From the NCBI GenBank assembly GCA_964016875.1, contig OZ024721.1, positions 3,477,001 through 3,541,000 of the forward strand: a stretch of 64,000 nucleotides of DNA, in the 5' to 3' direction. Below the pieces are notes generated by a model, which was not told where the DNA came from, did not search any database, and worked only from the letters and a program-made list of their open reading frames with translations. This document shows, piece by piece, positions 22,140-32,705 of this stretch (the first letter of the stretch is position 1; each line of letters starts with the position of its first letter). The position numbers and the translations under genes were made by a program. This stretch comes from Fallopia convolvulus. Its lineage: Eukaryota; Streptophyta; Magnoliopsida; Caryophyllales; Polygonaceae.

Positions 22140-25100
22140 GTTCTTACCATCCTGTCAAAAACTGCCGGTATCGGGTGAGGCACAGGAGGACGAGGGTCAT
22201 CCTGGTGCGCTGAAGTCGGGTCCACGTACACGTGAGATCGGGCCCTAAACCATGCCAAGTAGCCCTCCTGCACCTGCCATGCATACTCGGCACGCCGCAC
22301 ATCTTACTCGATCAAGTGCTCCGTACGTTGTGCCCAATGAAGGTCCGCTTGATCATATGTAACAACGTATGGGCGGTTCTAAATGGCTGCATGCCGGACC
22401 AGAAATGTAGGCTGCAATGGTGGAGGAGGGACGGTCTGGATGCGACTAAACTGGCGCAACGCCCTCTCTGGATGGTACGCCTATTGTATGATCCCAAGTA
22501 CCAGAACGCCCCTACAGCAAGACACCTGATACTCGCCATCAAAATCAAGCTCAACACCCCACGGCATCCATCGAATCTGCAAAGCGGAATACAAATCATC
22601 AATCGTCGCACTCACCCTATAAAATGTACGTCAGGTTGATTTCGAAGTCTAACCTCCTCTACACAGATCGTGATCTAGAAGCTACCGCATCGCATCGAGC
22701 CTCCTCGAGTCTCGGCTGGGGGCCCGATCACTAGTCTGTCGTGAGGCTGCACGACGATCATCTAGCACCACCATAGCCAACTCGATTCGACCTCGGGTGT
22801 GCTCGAAATAACTCGATCATGATCCATGTCTAAAACAATACTCATAAGATATTGAACCCAACCAAATTCGAAGAATGAAATATTTAGGCCGAGGCACGTA
22901 CCCTCATAATAAGAGCGCAACCCGAGCATCCCGCTGCATCGGCGCACGACGTCATGTCGAGCTCACGAAACAGCCCCGCCAATAAACCCGCCCCCAAGCA
23001 TATCAACCCGTCCTGTCGTGGTCGAATAGGAACCCCAATATCCACGTCTTGATATAATTCCCGGACTTGTCGACGAATAACGTCATCCCGAGAAAGTACC
23101 ATAGAAACACAGTGGCAATGGTCCCTGGGGTGCGGGTCGGGTTCCCCTAAACATGTCCGACAGAATAGCTGCGATAGCCTCAGACGGGGCCCGTGTCTTC
23201 CACGCGTGTGCTGTCTGTGGATCGAGACCGAGCAAATCCCCTAAATGAGCCTCGAGCTCCAACGGATCCATTTGGGGTATAAGAGCGTCTCCATCTATAG
23301 GCACCCCGAAAATGCGGTGCATGTCATGGAGGGTGATGGTAATCTCGCCCCACGGGAAGTGGAAGGTGTTGGTCTCTGGATACCAATGCTCCCGAAATGC
23401 AGAGATGAGAATGTGGTCCGTCGAGCCAAATTCCAGGCCGATCAACCCAGTGAGACCGCTCCGCTGGGCGAGGCCCCACCAAGAATCGGGTCCTCCATGC
23501 ATATACTATCGAAACGAGCGTAAAGGATCCAAGTTCCTAGACCACACTCTAATGACCTTAAGATATTAAAAAGAGGAAATAAACGTGAGTTAGAAAAACT
23601 AAACATTGCTTTCGAAAAAATTAAATACTCGTAGTTTATAAAAGTTTACGTACGGTACGGTCGCTCCAAATCTTGCCCGCCACGTGTGTGGAATACGTCG
23701 TCAACAGGCTGTCGTCAATAGGACCTCCCGGTGCGCCCTCTGCGGTGGGAGGTTCCTCAAGAGCGGCCCTTGCTGCTGGTGCAGGGGGCGGGGGTCCCTC
23801 CGGAGCGGGGGGAGGGGCAGACCCAGCTTGTACGTGAGGAGGGATGGGTGCTGCTGGAACGGGAGGAGGGATGGGGGATTGTGGAACGGGAGGAGGGGGA
23901 GACGGAAATGTGGATGTAAGCGGAGGAGCTGAGTGTCCCGCCACGAATGTAGTAGGATCGGTCGAAGAAGTAGGTGGAGGACTGGAAAAGACCGGTGGCG
24001 GGACATGGGTCGTGGTGGGAGGTAAATAGAGATGGTGGCCTCAGATATGTGGTAATCGTCAACCGACAAATCCTCCGCAGTACCCACGAGAGCATCAAAC
24101 TGTATGTCCTGCTCCGTGAAGAGCTGATCATCCCCTGCGACGTCGTCCGGCAAGTCGTCTTGCAGGAGCTACTCCGTAAAATCCACCTCCATCTTGGCGG
24201 AGGGGTCCACCAATATCTCCGAGGCATGCGTCAACTCCGGATCACGATCTATCCGCTGCTGCTCAGTAGGCGTCACTCCGGCAAGTACTGCCCGTGCAAT
24301 CTCGGCGGCCATAAGCTTGGGCGCCTTCTTTTTCCTCCTCTTATCGAGGAGGACGGCGCTCAAGCTAGTGTGTACGCCCTTTAGGCGACAAGTTCAAATT
24401 ATATTAGTAAGTTTTCAATTAATTATTTTTTTTCTTTTATTTATGTAAAATTAGAAATTCAGCCTATGAATATGAATTCAATTAATGAATTCGTCTTTTC
24501 GGTCGGAATTCAAAATTCGACCAAAAAACTCAATATGTCATTACTAATTTTATTTTACTTTTCATTATGTTTGTATAGTAATTAATTTAATTTCATTCTG
24601 ATTTGAAATTATTCTTTTTTAATTTTTACTTTTATTGGACTCAAATTACGAATTCAACCTCCGACTGTGAATTCAATTAACGAATTCGTCGGTGTAGTCG
24701 ATATTCAAATTTGGACTTTAAATATCTAACTTTAAAATTAAGATATATAATTACTAATCTTATTTCAATTTTAATTCTGTTTGTATGTTAAAATATTCTT
24801 TTAATTTCATTTCAACTAATAATTCCAAACATAAATAATAACTCATAATACAACTAAATTCCCTAACACAACTGAATATCTAAATATAACAAAGATATTG
24901 AACGTTAAACTAATTACGATATTGATTAACGAAATTGAATAACTAGTACGAAATTGAAACCAATTAACCTAAACAACTAAACGGAATCAAATAACTAAAT
25001 TTCATATTCATTACGAAATTGAATATTAAACAAATTTAATACGATTGATTCTAAATTCTTCTAAATATGATTGAATAGTAATGTTAGACTAAAAATCTAA

Positions 25101-25632
25101 ATATAACCATGATATTGAAAAAAATTACGAAATTGATTAGCTAATTACAAAATTGAATATCTAAATAAACAACTAAACGAAATCAAAGTTAATACGGTTA
25201 AATTAGTTTGTAAAGAATGTACCGCAGCCGTAAATGCAGCGTCGGAAGTCGTCGGAGCCGGGACTACGTCCGTCATGCGACCGGCTTGCATCCGGTAACG
25301 CCGCCTTGCCGGATCTCGCTCCTTCCTCTTTCTCCCGGAGCTCGCTGGGCCGCCCTCGGTGGGATGCGCGCGTTGACCGGCGGTAGTTGTGGGGTGGCCG
25401 GAGCCCCTCCCGGCGCACCAGTGGTGGGGGCGGCCGGTTCAGGGGGCGCAGTGGTCGTGGCGACCGGTTCAAGGGCGGGTGGTGCCCCTCTCGGCGATAC
25501 ATTGGTGGGGGAGGCCATCGTGGCGCTGGCCTCGGCGGCTAGTAGGGCGTCCGAGGTCGCGGGGGTCATTTGGGATGCCGGAGGAGGTTCGACGGAAGTC
25601 GGCAAACGGAGTGGATCGGGGGTTTGGGACAT
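22140..25632 (-). pseudogene. Plant mobile domain (PMD/MAIN-like) protein gene, degenerate
   Basis: Minus strand. ATG at 25632 opens a Pro/Ala-rich N-terminus (MSQTPDPLRLPTSV). AT-rich sequence at 24400-25200 may be an intron. A basic stretch (KRRKKKAPKL, about 24330) and a proline-rich segment (23640-24150) follow. The plant mobile domain core is at 23100-23500: GLIGLEFGSTDHILISAF, then TFHFPWGEITITLHD and GVPIDGDAL. Further conserved blocks continue in shifted frames: LGMTLFVDKSGNYIKTW (about 23080), PERALRQFSRIQTVPPPL (22450) and YLAWFRARSHVYVDP (22250). Several frameshifts and stops. PMD proteins are known both as host silencing/meristem factors and as transposon passengers; the location here points to the latter. 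Confidence 0.75.
24400..25200. other. AT-rich gap within the PMD pseudogene
   Basis: Very AT-rich, many aaattgaat/ctaaatataac phrases and no coding potential. It may be an intron of the PMD gene, since coding blocks lie on either side, but I cannot fix splice sites. Confidence 0.4.
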
Positions 25633-26247
25633 TTTTTGGCTCGAGTTTTGGTTGCGCGCGAGACACCGTTTCGCAGATGATGAGGTCGGAGGAAGAAGAC
25701 GACAATGGCGGCCGCTCGCGTGCGTTTTTAACCCCTAAGGATTCGCGCAAGCCCATTTCGTGCGGCCCGAATGGCGCGCAGGCCCGTTTCGAGCGGCCCA
25801 ATGTTGACGGCGGCTCGCATTTGCCCTGAACCCTAATTCCGCGTGCAAGACCGTTTCGAGCGGCCCAAAACGCGCGCTGGCCCATTTCGCGCGGCCCAAC
25901 ATCATTTCTCGAATCCCATTTTCCAGTTTACGATTTTTCCCTTCCACGCAATGCTAATTCGCGCGAAACGGTGTAGCGTGGATATTCTGTGCGCTTTTAA
26001 AAAAAAGTTGTGCGTATGTACCTCACGATAAAATATCTATAATAGAATATTATAAGCATGTGTAGTATAAAAGGTTAGCAATTACTCTAGGAGTTCTAAT
26101 CTTGTATTCTTTAATGTTTTTAACTACAAAATAAAAGAGACACTTTTAGCACACATTATTGTGTGTCGTGATTTTAGATGTAGATGGAAAGAAAATGTTT
26201 CAAATATTAGATGAAGTAAATGAGTGCCAATTGGGAAAAAGAAGAAT

Positions 26248-26346
26248 GTGTCGGTCGGGAGTCGAACCCGGATCTATTGCTCAAGAAGATTTTTTTTTGT
26301 TTTTCACTGTGGAATGCAATTGTCCTTGTCGTTGGACTACTAACGC
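26248..26346 (-). tRNA. tRNA-Gly(UCC)-like copy 9
   Basis: B box intact (GGTTCGACTCC on the minus strand), D arm intact and anticodon TCC present. The 3' acceptor reads gtgtcggt, giving mismatches. Confidence 0.7.
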
Positions 26347-26619
26347 TTTTGTTAATAATTGTATAGGATTTTATAATTCGTCACACCCGAGGTCACAAAT
26401 AAAATATCTATAATAGTAAATTATAAGTATGTGCAGTATAAAAGGTTAGCAATTACTCTAGGAGTTCTAATCTTGTATTCTTTAATTTTTCTTAACTACT
26501 AAATAAAATAGACACTTTTGAGCACGGATTCTTGCATGTCGTGACTTTTGATGTAGAAGGAAAGAAAATGTTTAAAAAATTAAATGAAATAAATGGGTGC
26601 CAATTGGGAAAAGAATAAT

Positions 26620-26721
26620 GCATTAGCCGAAAGTCGAACATGGATCTATTGCTAAAAGACGGATTTTTTTTTTGTTTTTCAATATGAAAAACAACTGTCC
26701 TAGCCATTGGACTACTAACGT
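26620..26721 (-). tRNA. tRNA-Gly(UCC)-like copy 10, degenerate
   Basis: 3' strand gcattagccgaaagtcgaacatgg breaks the acceptor and T stems. Shares these changes with copy 7, so the two units are sisters. Confidence 0.55.
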
Positions 26722-26981
26722 TTTTGTTGATGAATACATAGGATTTTGCAATTTGTCTCCTCTAAAGCAACAAATAATATATATAGGAATATTTTTGTAC
26801 TATAAAAGGTTAGCAATGATTTTAAGTGTTTATAACCTTGTATCCTTCGATTCTTTTTAACTATAAAATAAAAGAGACACTTTTGATCACAAATTCTTGT
26901 GTATCGTGACTTTAGATGTAGATGGAAAGAAAAAGTTTAAAAAATTAGATGAAGTAAATGAGTGCCAATTGAAACAAAAAT

Positions 26982-27079
26982 GTGTCAGCAGGGAGACCAA
27001 CAAGGATCTATTTCTAAAGACGATTTTTTTAGTTTTTCACTGTGGAATAAAATTCTCCTTGTCGTTGGACTACTGACTC
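26982..27079 (-). tRNA. tRNA-Gly(UCC)-like copy 11, degenerate
   Basis: T arm altered (gcagggagaccaacaagg) and anticodon region changed (gtggaataaaattct). Probable pseudogene. Confidence 0.55.
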
Positions 27080-27338
27080 TTTGATAATAATTATATAGGA
27101 TTTTATAATTCGTCACCTCCGACGCTCCAAATAAAATATCTATAATAGGATATTATAAATGTGTGCAGTATAAAAGGTTAGCAATTGCTCTAGGAGTTCT
27201 AATCTTGTATTCTCTAATGTTATTTAACTACTGGATAAAAGAGACACTTTTAGCACAAATTCTTGCGTGTCGTGATATTAGATATAGATGGAAAGAAAAT
27301 GTTTAAAATATTAGATGAAGTAAATAAGTGCCAATTGG

Positions 27339-27343
27339 AAAAA
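27339..27343 (-). terminator. Pol III T5 terminator after tRNA-like copy 12
   Basis: The minus strand reads five T residues eight bases after the tRNA 3' end. An equivalent run of 5-7 T recurs downstream of the other well-preserved copies. Confidence 0.75.
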
Positions 27344-27350
27344 GAAGAAT

Positions 27351-27449
27351 GCGTCAGCCGGGAGTCGAACCCGGATCTATTGCTAAAGACGATTTTTTTT
27401 TGTTTTTCACTGTGGAATGCAATTGTCCTAGCCATTGGACTACTAACGC
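27351..27449 (-). tRNA. tRNA-Gly(UCC)-like copy 12, well preserved, with intron-like insert
   Basis: Acceptor GCGTTAG/CTGACGC (one G-U), D arm GTCC-AATGGCTA-GGAC, anticodon stem ATTGC/GCAAT and T arm CCGGG-TTCGACT-CCCGG all pair. The anticodon loop reads A-T-TCC-A, then a ~27-nt A-rich insert, then A. That places the insert between positions 37 and 38, the standard tRNA intron site. Without the insert the molecule matches nuclear tRNA-Gly(UCC) as I remember it. It is followed by a T5 terminator and preceded by TATA- and CAA-like elements. It may be a functional gene. Confidence 0.8.
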
Positions 27450-27486
27450 TTTTGTTAATAATTTTATAGGATTTTATAATTCGTCA
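27450..27486 (-). promoter_or_regulatory. Plant-type upstream elements of tRNA-like copy 12
   Basis: Read on the minus strand, CAAAA directly precedes the 5' end and TATAAAAT lies about 14-21 bp upstream. This fits the CAA and TATA-like elements described for plant tRNA genes. The same arrangement recurs in most units. Confidence 0.6.
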
Positions 27487-27725
27487 CCTCCGAGGCCACA
27501 AATAAAATATCTATAATAGTATATTATAAGTATGTGCAGTATAAAAGGTTAGCAATTACTCTAGGTGTTTTAATCTTGTATTCTTTAATGATTTTTAACT
27601 ACTAAATAAAAGATACACTTTTGAGCACGAATTCTTGCGTGTCATGAATTTAGATGTAGATGCAAAGAAAATGTTTAAAAAAAATTAGATAAAGTAAATG
27701 AGTGTCAATTGGGGCAAAAAATAAT

Positions 27726-27822
27726 GTGTCAGCCGGGAGTCGAACCCGGATCTATTGCTATATACGATTTTTTTGTTTTTCACTGTGGAATACAATTGTC
27801 CAAGCCGTTGGACTAATGACAC
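27726..27822 (-). tRNA. tRNA-Gly(UCC)-like copy 13, compensated acceptor stem
   Basis: Both acceptor strands changed together (GTGTC with GACAC), keeping base pairing at position 2-71; position 7-66 is mismatched. T arm perfect. The D arm carries CAAGC for TAGGC-type sequence. E1 is inserted 38-42 bp upstream of its 5' end. Confidence 0.7.
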
Positions 27823-27864
27823 TTTTGTTAATAATTATATAGGATTTTATAATTCGTTACCTCC

Positions 27865-29361
27865 TGATGTCGCACTTTTTAGTTGGTTTTTGTGGGTAGT
27901 TTTCTAGCTAGGTCGAGTCTTTTCTAGGTCTATTGTGTTGTTTTGCATATAATTCCAACCCTCTCTAGAGAGTTGGAGTCGTTTGTCCTTGTTGTTGTTT
28001 TTGTAGGTACTTGAAGTGTTGAGGAGGAGATATCCCGGTTTTTCAAGCTTTCTAGGAGGTGGTGTTAAGAGTTGTCTTGTGGCGGTGTTGGCTAGAAGGG
28101 CGAGAGTCGTTGTCTTTGAAGATTTGATGAGTTTCAAGATGAAGTTTGCAAGATGAAGATGTCTTAGAAGGAGCTTAAAGAGGTCTAAGAAGACCTAGGA
28201 CGATTAAAGAAGAAACATTGAAGAAGAACCAAGCTTTGGAGCATGTTTCGTGCAAAGAAATGAAGAGATGAAGAGCTGGCTGAGGTCGGTGACGACCCAC
28301 TTTGGGTCGGTACCGAGCACCCTCCGTGCCTTGCGGAGAAGACTTGCGCCTTAAGTTAGGTTTTAGTAATGTTTTATTTATGTGTCTTTCTAAGATAGAA
28401 TTTAGTTTCCTTATAAGAACATTCCTACTACTATATAAGGTCTTTTAGGGTTGCTTTTTAGGAGGAGAGACGTTTTTGGAGAGCACGAGACGGAACGGAC
28501 AAGTATTGCAAGTTGGTTTTCTAGGGTTAACTTTTATTCCAAGCTCTTGGACAAATTTGAGAGAGCCTTGGAAGTTTAATTGAGATTTGTAAGTTGTTCT
28601 TTCAATTGAAGTTTGTTTTTGAATCATGTCTTCTCTTTTCGCTTTGATTGTTGATTGCGTGATGAGTCGTGAGTAGTCTATTTTTCTAGGGTTGGGGTGA
28701 AACCCAACAAGTTATGCATGATAAAAGCATGAATCTTTGATTAAAACCATTCCTTTTAATCTCTATCCTTTATCCTCTTGTTTATTCTTAATTCCTTAAT
28801 GAAAGTTGAGGCATGTTCATATTCATGATTGAGTTGAAAGATTAAATTGTGAATTTGAATAATATTCGGGTTGTAGCGAAAGTTAAAACCTTTAGATAAC
28901 AAGTAGGATTGCAAGTTTCTATCTTTATGAAAGTTGAGATACGTGCTTGATTATTTATGGCGAAAGTCATTCATGAGATTATTGTTGGTTGATCTTTGGT
29001 TCATGTTTACATGCATAGCTTTGTTGTGGTGGATCTTTCGTCCTAGATCTCTTTTATATTGATTTTTCGAAGTCTATCGTTACCCGGATAGGTCGTGACC
29101 GACCCCCTTAAGGTCGGTACCGTGCTCCCAGTTTTTCCTGCGTTTTTTGTGTCGTGTGCAGGTCAGTGACGACCAGGTTTTGGGTCGGTGTCGAGCGTCT
29201 GTTGCGTGTGTTTTGTTTTGTTTGCATTGTTCTTGTTAGGATTGATTGCTAGACTTGGATTCTTCTAATTCCCGTGGACGAACCTCACCTCCCTGTACTC
29301 AGCGGGGTCTTGATCTATAAATTTATTTGCTTGTTAGGATCAAGGTAAAACCCTTACAACA
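27865..29361 (+). repeat. 5' LTR of E1
   Basis: 1497 bp, TGATGTCGC...CTTACAACA. Contains several GGTCG-N4-CGACC-type palindromes (28284, 28305, 29091, 29161, 29183) and cgtggacgaacctcacc near the U5 end. No gene inside. Confidence 0.92.
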
Positions 29362-29364
29362 AAT

Positions 29365-29382
29365 TGGTGTCGTTGTCGGGGA
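29365..29382 (+). promoter_or_regulatory. Primer binding site of E1
   Basis: TGGTGTCGTTGTCGGGGA three bases after the LTR, close to the tRNA-Asp-type PBS typical of Athila elements. Confidence 0.8.
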
Positions 29383-29473
29383 CTTAGACTAGTTTCTTTG
29401 TCTAGTTATCTTTTGGGTTTGGGAATAGCCCATACCCTTTAGTGTTTACTAATTCGTTTTCTCGTGATTGTGT

Positions 29474-29733
29474 GTGCCCTCTAGTTCGCGAAAGGGAGTC
29501 AACTATTTTCCTTTTGATCCCGAACTCGAGAGAACCCTTCACTGCAGGCTAAGAGAACGAAGAGAAATGGCCAACGTTGAGGAAATTGCTCGACAGATGG
29601 CTGACCTTCGCCTTCAGATGGAAGGTATGCAAAGAGAGTGTGATGCTCAAGCTGCTGATGCGCAGAGAGAGAGAGAGGTTGTTGCCCGTCTCCAGGAACA
29701 ACTTAACGTTATTCCACGAAACGCAAAGCAATA
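29474..29733 (+). pseudogene. E1 gag, N-terminal piece interrupted by E3
   Basis: By comparison with E2 (ATG at 48231) the ancestral start is GTG here at 29474, so the start codon is lost; the next in-frame ATG is 29567. The readable part contains a heptad-like, Gln/Arg-rich segment (EEIARQMADLRLQMEGMQ region). It stops where E3 begins and resumes at 40253. Confidence 0.8.
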
Positions 29734-30635
29734 TGTTGGATCGTGACGCATTAGTAACAATACAGGGAACTAGTAAGGTTCCCCGGGCAGCGGAAATAAA
29801 TAGTAGAACACAGAATTTAGAGAGGAAAATTTTCTGTCCGACCAACAAGTCGTAGAAAGAAAAACCTCTACCCCTGAGACTCCTTCTCAAAGGATTTTCA
29901 ATAGAATACCTTTATTAAGTTTCAACGATTACAAGGGAAGTCAAGTAACTAAGGCACCAACCAAAGTTCCCTGGTAACTACGGCACCGACCGAAGTTCAA
30001 CCAACTAGACTTCTACAACCCTAAGCGTAAACCTAAATGGAAGTAAACTATTGACTTACTTGTAGTTTCTTCACCGAAAAAAAACCACACACTCATATAC
30101 TTGAAAAGCTCTCTCTCCAAGTTCGTCGTCTTCAACCACACCTTTAACCCTAGCTAACCCTAGATATTTATAAGATAAGTTAAGTCTGATCTCACACGTA
30201 ATTCTTGCCTAATTACGCTGATATTCCACTTAACAAACCCACACAATAAGGAAAAATATTGTTTGTGATTTCAGATCCTCAACCATGCCGATTCTTCCCA
30301 AAACCGAATGATCTCGAATTTCCCAAGATAAGATCGTGTGAAGATTGATCTTATCTTCTCTTTTATCTCCTTAAGCAACCGCCTACAACTGTAAATCATC
30401 GTAGAAGATCACTTGCAGAAGATATGGTAACTTGCCATTTATAGAAAGCCGCGTTCCTTCTGAGACGCGCTTCCTAAATCTGTCACTCGTTCCCTCCATC
30501 GTTCCTCACAATGTTCCGTCACTCGTGACCATGTACCTGTTTTCCTGAAACACTTACATGTAAAAGCAAGTTATATCAACTAAGTTTGTTATCATCAAAA
30601 CTAAGAGAAACCATGGAACAACCATTGTTCCAACA
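29734..30635 (-). repeat. 3' LTR of E3
   Basis: 902 bp, TGTTGGATCGTGACGC...CATTGTTCCAACA, matching 38036-38909 plus 40223-40247. Confidence 0.92.
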
Positions 30636-30650
30636 ATTTCCCCCTTTTTG
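30636..30650 (-). promoter_or_regulatory. Polypurine tract of E3
   Basis: The minus strand reads CAAAAAGGGGGAAAT directly before the 3' LTR, the plus-strand primer site. Confidence 0.8.
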
Positions 30651-31080
30651 ATGATGACAAACCTATACAAAAATGCATTTCTAGAAACCAGTAGAAATAT
30701 AGATCAGAAAAAAATTCATGTATGGTTCCCCCTTAATAGATGCACTGTTGTTCCTACACTTCAGAGTTAACAACATATTACCCCTTAGCCAAAGTTCCCT
30801 CTGTATTTCCTGGATAGAACGCATCTCTGCATTTTTCCTAACTTCCCCCTTTTGACATCATCAAAAGAACAACAATCATCAAGCAAAAACATAGAGCAAG
30901 TGAACAAATTTAATTGAAACTTAAACCAGTCATAAGCAAAAGATAGTTATTATTATAGATAATTGTCGCAGAGATCACAGCCAGAGAAAACATAAAAACA
31001 TAAAAGTCTTAACATCCAAGAAGCAAAAAGAAAACTTTAAACTGGGGATAGATAGGCTAAGGAACTAGAGAGGGTCCACA
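30651..31080. other. E3 3' noncoding region
   Basis: Between the extra ORF and the PPT. No gene seen. Confidence 0.6.
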
Positions 31081-31891
31081 TCATGGTTCGGAGGAGGTGG
31101 AGTCAGCAGCAGCAGTGTCGGTGTCTCTCTTAGCCAGGTAACGAATGATGGTACTCAGCTGAGAGGAAATCTTGTGAAGCTCTATCAACATCTTGGCAAT
31201 AACACCTTCACTCATCGAAGAACTCCCAACATCCATCTGGGCAGTCTTCTTTGCAATTGTTCCCTTCGAATCACCCTGAAAATTCATCCTCGAGATATTG
31301 CGCATCTCCAGGGGAAATCCAAAGAACTCCTCTTTCGAAGGCTTGTAAGCCTTTCTCTCCTTCAGTATAGCCTTCACAAAACGAGGATAAGGCAGGCTAT
31401 GCTTCTTTCCAGTACACTTAGCCATCTGACTCATCATTATCTCCGGAAGACTGATACGTTCCCTCCTGGTCGCTCACTTATCGGCAAAGATTCCACCTTT
31501 TCTGGATCATCGGTGGTTTCCTTTGGAGGCGATTTCACCTCTTCCTTCTCCGTTGCATCTTTGCTCTCCTGTGCGTCCCCTGTTTCAGCAGCCGTGTCGG
31601 AGGGGTTTTCAGAGGGAACCACAAATTGATCCTTCTCAGATTTTTCACCCACAGTCTCCTTCTCCGATGAGACCTTATCAGCGGCGGCCATACCAGTGTC
31701 GAAGACAGCATCAAATTTTGTTTTGAGTTTGGAGATTGGGGTAGGAGAAGAAAGCTTGGCCTTTTTGAGGGTTTCAAGTTGGGCTTGAATAGCAGCGATC
31801 TCAGCGGCCTCGAGACCCTCAAAGTTAAGGTTGGGGTGTTTGAGGAGGAAGTCATTGTTGCAGAAGAGAGGAAAGATCGAAGCTTTGAGGA
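31081..31891 (-). pseudogene. E3 extra ORF downstream of pol (env position), function unknown
   Basis: Sense-strand frames after RNase H. The first runs from about 31891 to 31437 (first in-frame ATG 31691): an Ala/Gln-rich segment (GLEAAEIAAIQAQLETLKKA) followed by an acidic Glu/Lys-rich tail. The second is 31437-31081 (MMSQMAKCTGKKHSLPY...), ending in a possible short coiled coil (MLIELHKISSQLSTIIRYL). They probably formed one protein. Similar third ORFs occur in SIRE-lineage elements. No signal peptide or transmembrane helix is evident, so I do not call it an envelope. Confidence 0.5.
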
Positions 31892-31966
31892 GGATTTAGG
31901 GTTTGAGAGATAAAGACAGAGATGCGGTAAAAAATAACGACCGAGATAAGAGTTTATAAAGCACAC

Positions 31967-32705
31967 CTCTTTCCTTGTTGATAAAGATCATAATCTTTCC
32001 CAAAGATCTTCTATCCAAATCTTAACGGCTAAGAGTTGCCATAATGATGAATTTTCACCGCCATTAAGTCTCGACTGCGCAGACGTCCTATCGTTCCCTG
32101 CAGAATTACTGTGCAACAACTGGATTTTTCAAATGGGTAGTCACAACGGCTATAACTCAATTGTGTTTCCTGTTTGATTGACGTCTGTTATTTTGCAGAA
32201 AAATCTTCAATTGTAATCAAAGACGTTCCTTTAATGTGACACTATTCTCAACCACTAGTTCCATACCTCGTTACCATGAGTGGATAAAAAGGCTATGTTT
32301 GAACAGACAAGGGACTAGAGAAGTTCCATTCAAACCTTTTGTGGGCTGGGAATATTTTTGACATCCACACAATTATTCCCTGTTTAAAGGTAATCAAAAG
32401 AGGTTCATAGGGAACGTTTGTGTGGACCAGGCTAGGGGACAGTTTTATAACCAACCATCATTTCGGCTGGAAGTGAGGGATAAAATAGATCAAGTTGGTT
32501 ATTTTGGGCTAAAAAGAAATCTTGGATGTAAGCAGTTATAGTTTCAGTTCCTTTTAGCATGCATCATTTAACAATTTCTAATATACACAACATCTATGCA
32601 TAGAGGAAAGATATAAGCCATTAGAAAACTTGTCAAATGATATGTAGTTACCTGAGATGTTACCTTTTTAGTCAGGCACTGAGGGAATAAAGGACCGGGA
32701 CTTGT
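31967..32705. other. E3 spacer between RNase H and the extra ORF
   Basis: No coding potential recognised. Confidence 0.6.

Larger units (their letters stand above)
16858..26029. mobile_element. Mutator-like element carrying decayed transposase-OTU and plant-mobile-domain genes
   Basis: Array spacing predicts about 9.17 kb of inserted DNA here, matching these limits. It encodes a MULE transposase with an OTU domain (plus strand) and a plant mobile domain protein (minus strand), both broken. The GC-rich ends show weak inverted similarity: GCACGAATCTACGTTGCGCGG near 16875 against a related string near 25950-25975 on the other strand. The right end carries about 80 bp with no left counterpart. 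The target duplication is unclear (acacaaata versus ctcacgata). Limits are therefore approximate. Confidence 0.7.
26030..27864 (-). repeat. tRNA-Gly array, segment 4
   Basis: Five units of 362-375 bp between the Mutator-like element and E1. It includes two of the better-preserved tRNA-like copies. The last five bases (cctcc) are the E1 target site. Confidence 0.92.

Noticed and set aside
23684..24029. Plus-strand Gly/Arg-rich ORFs opposite the PMD gene
   Set aside because: Antisense of a proline-rich low-complexity coding stretch.
26159..27516. A set of short ORFs that could be read as a small-protein gene family
   Set aside because: Same cause as above: antisense reading of the tRNA-like units.
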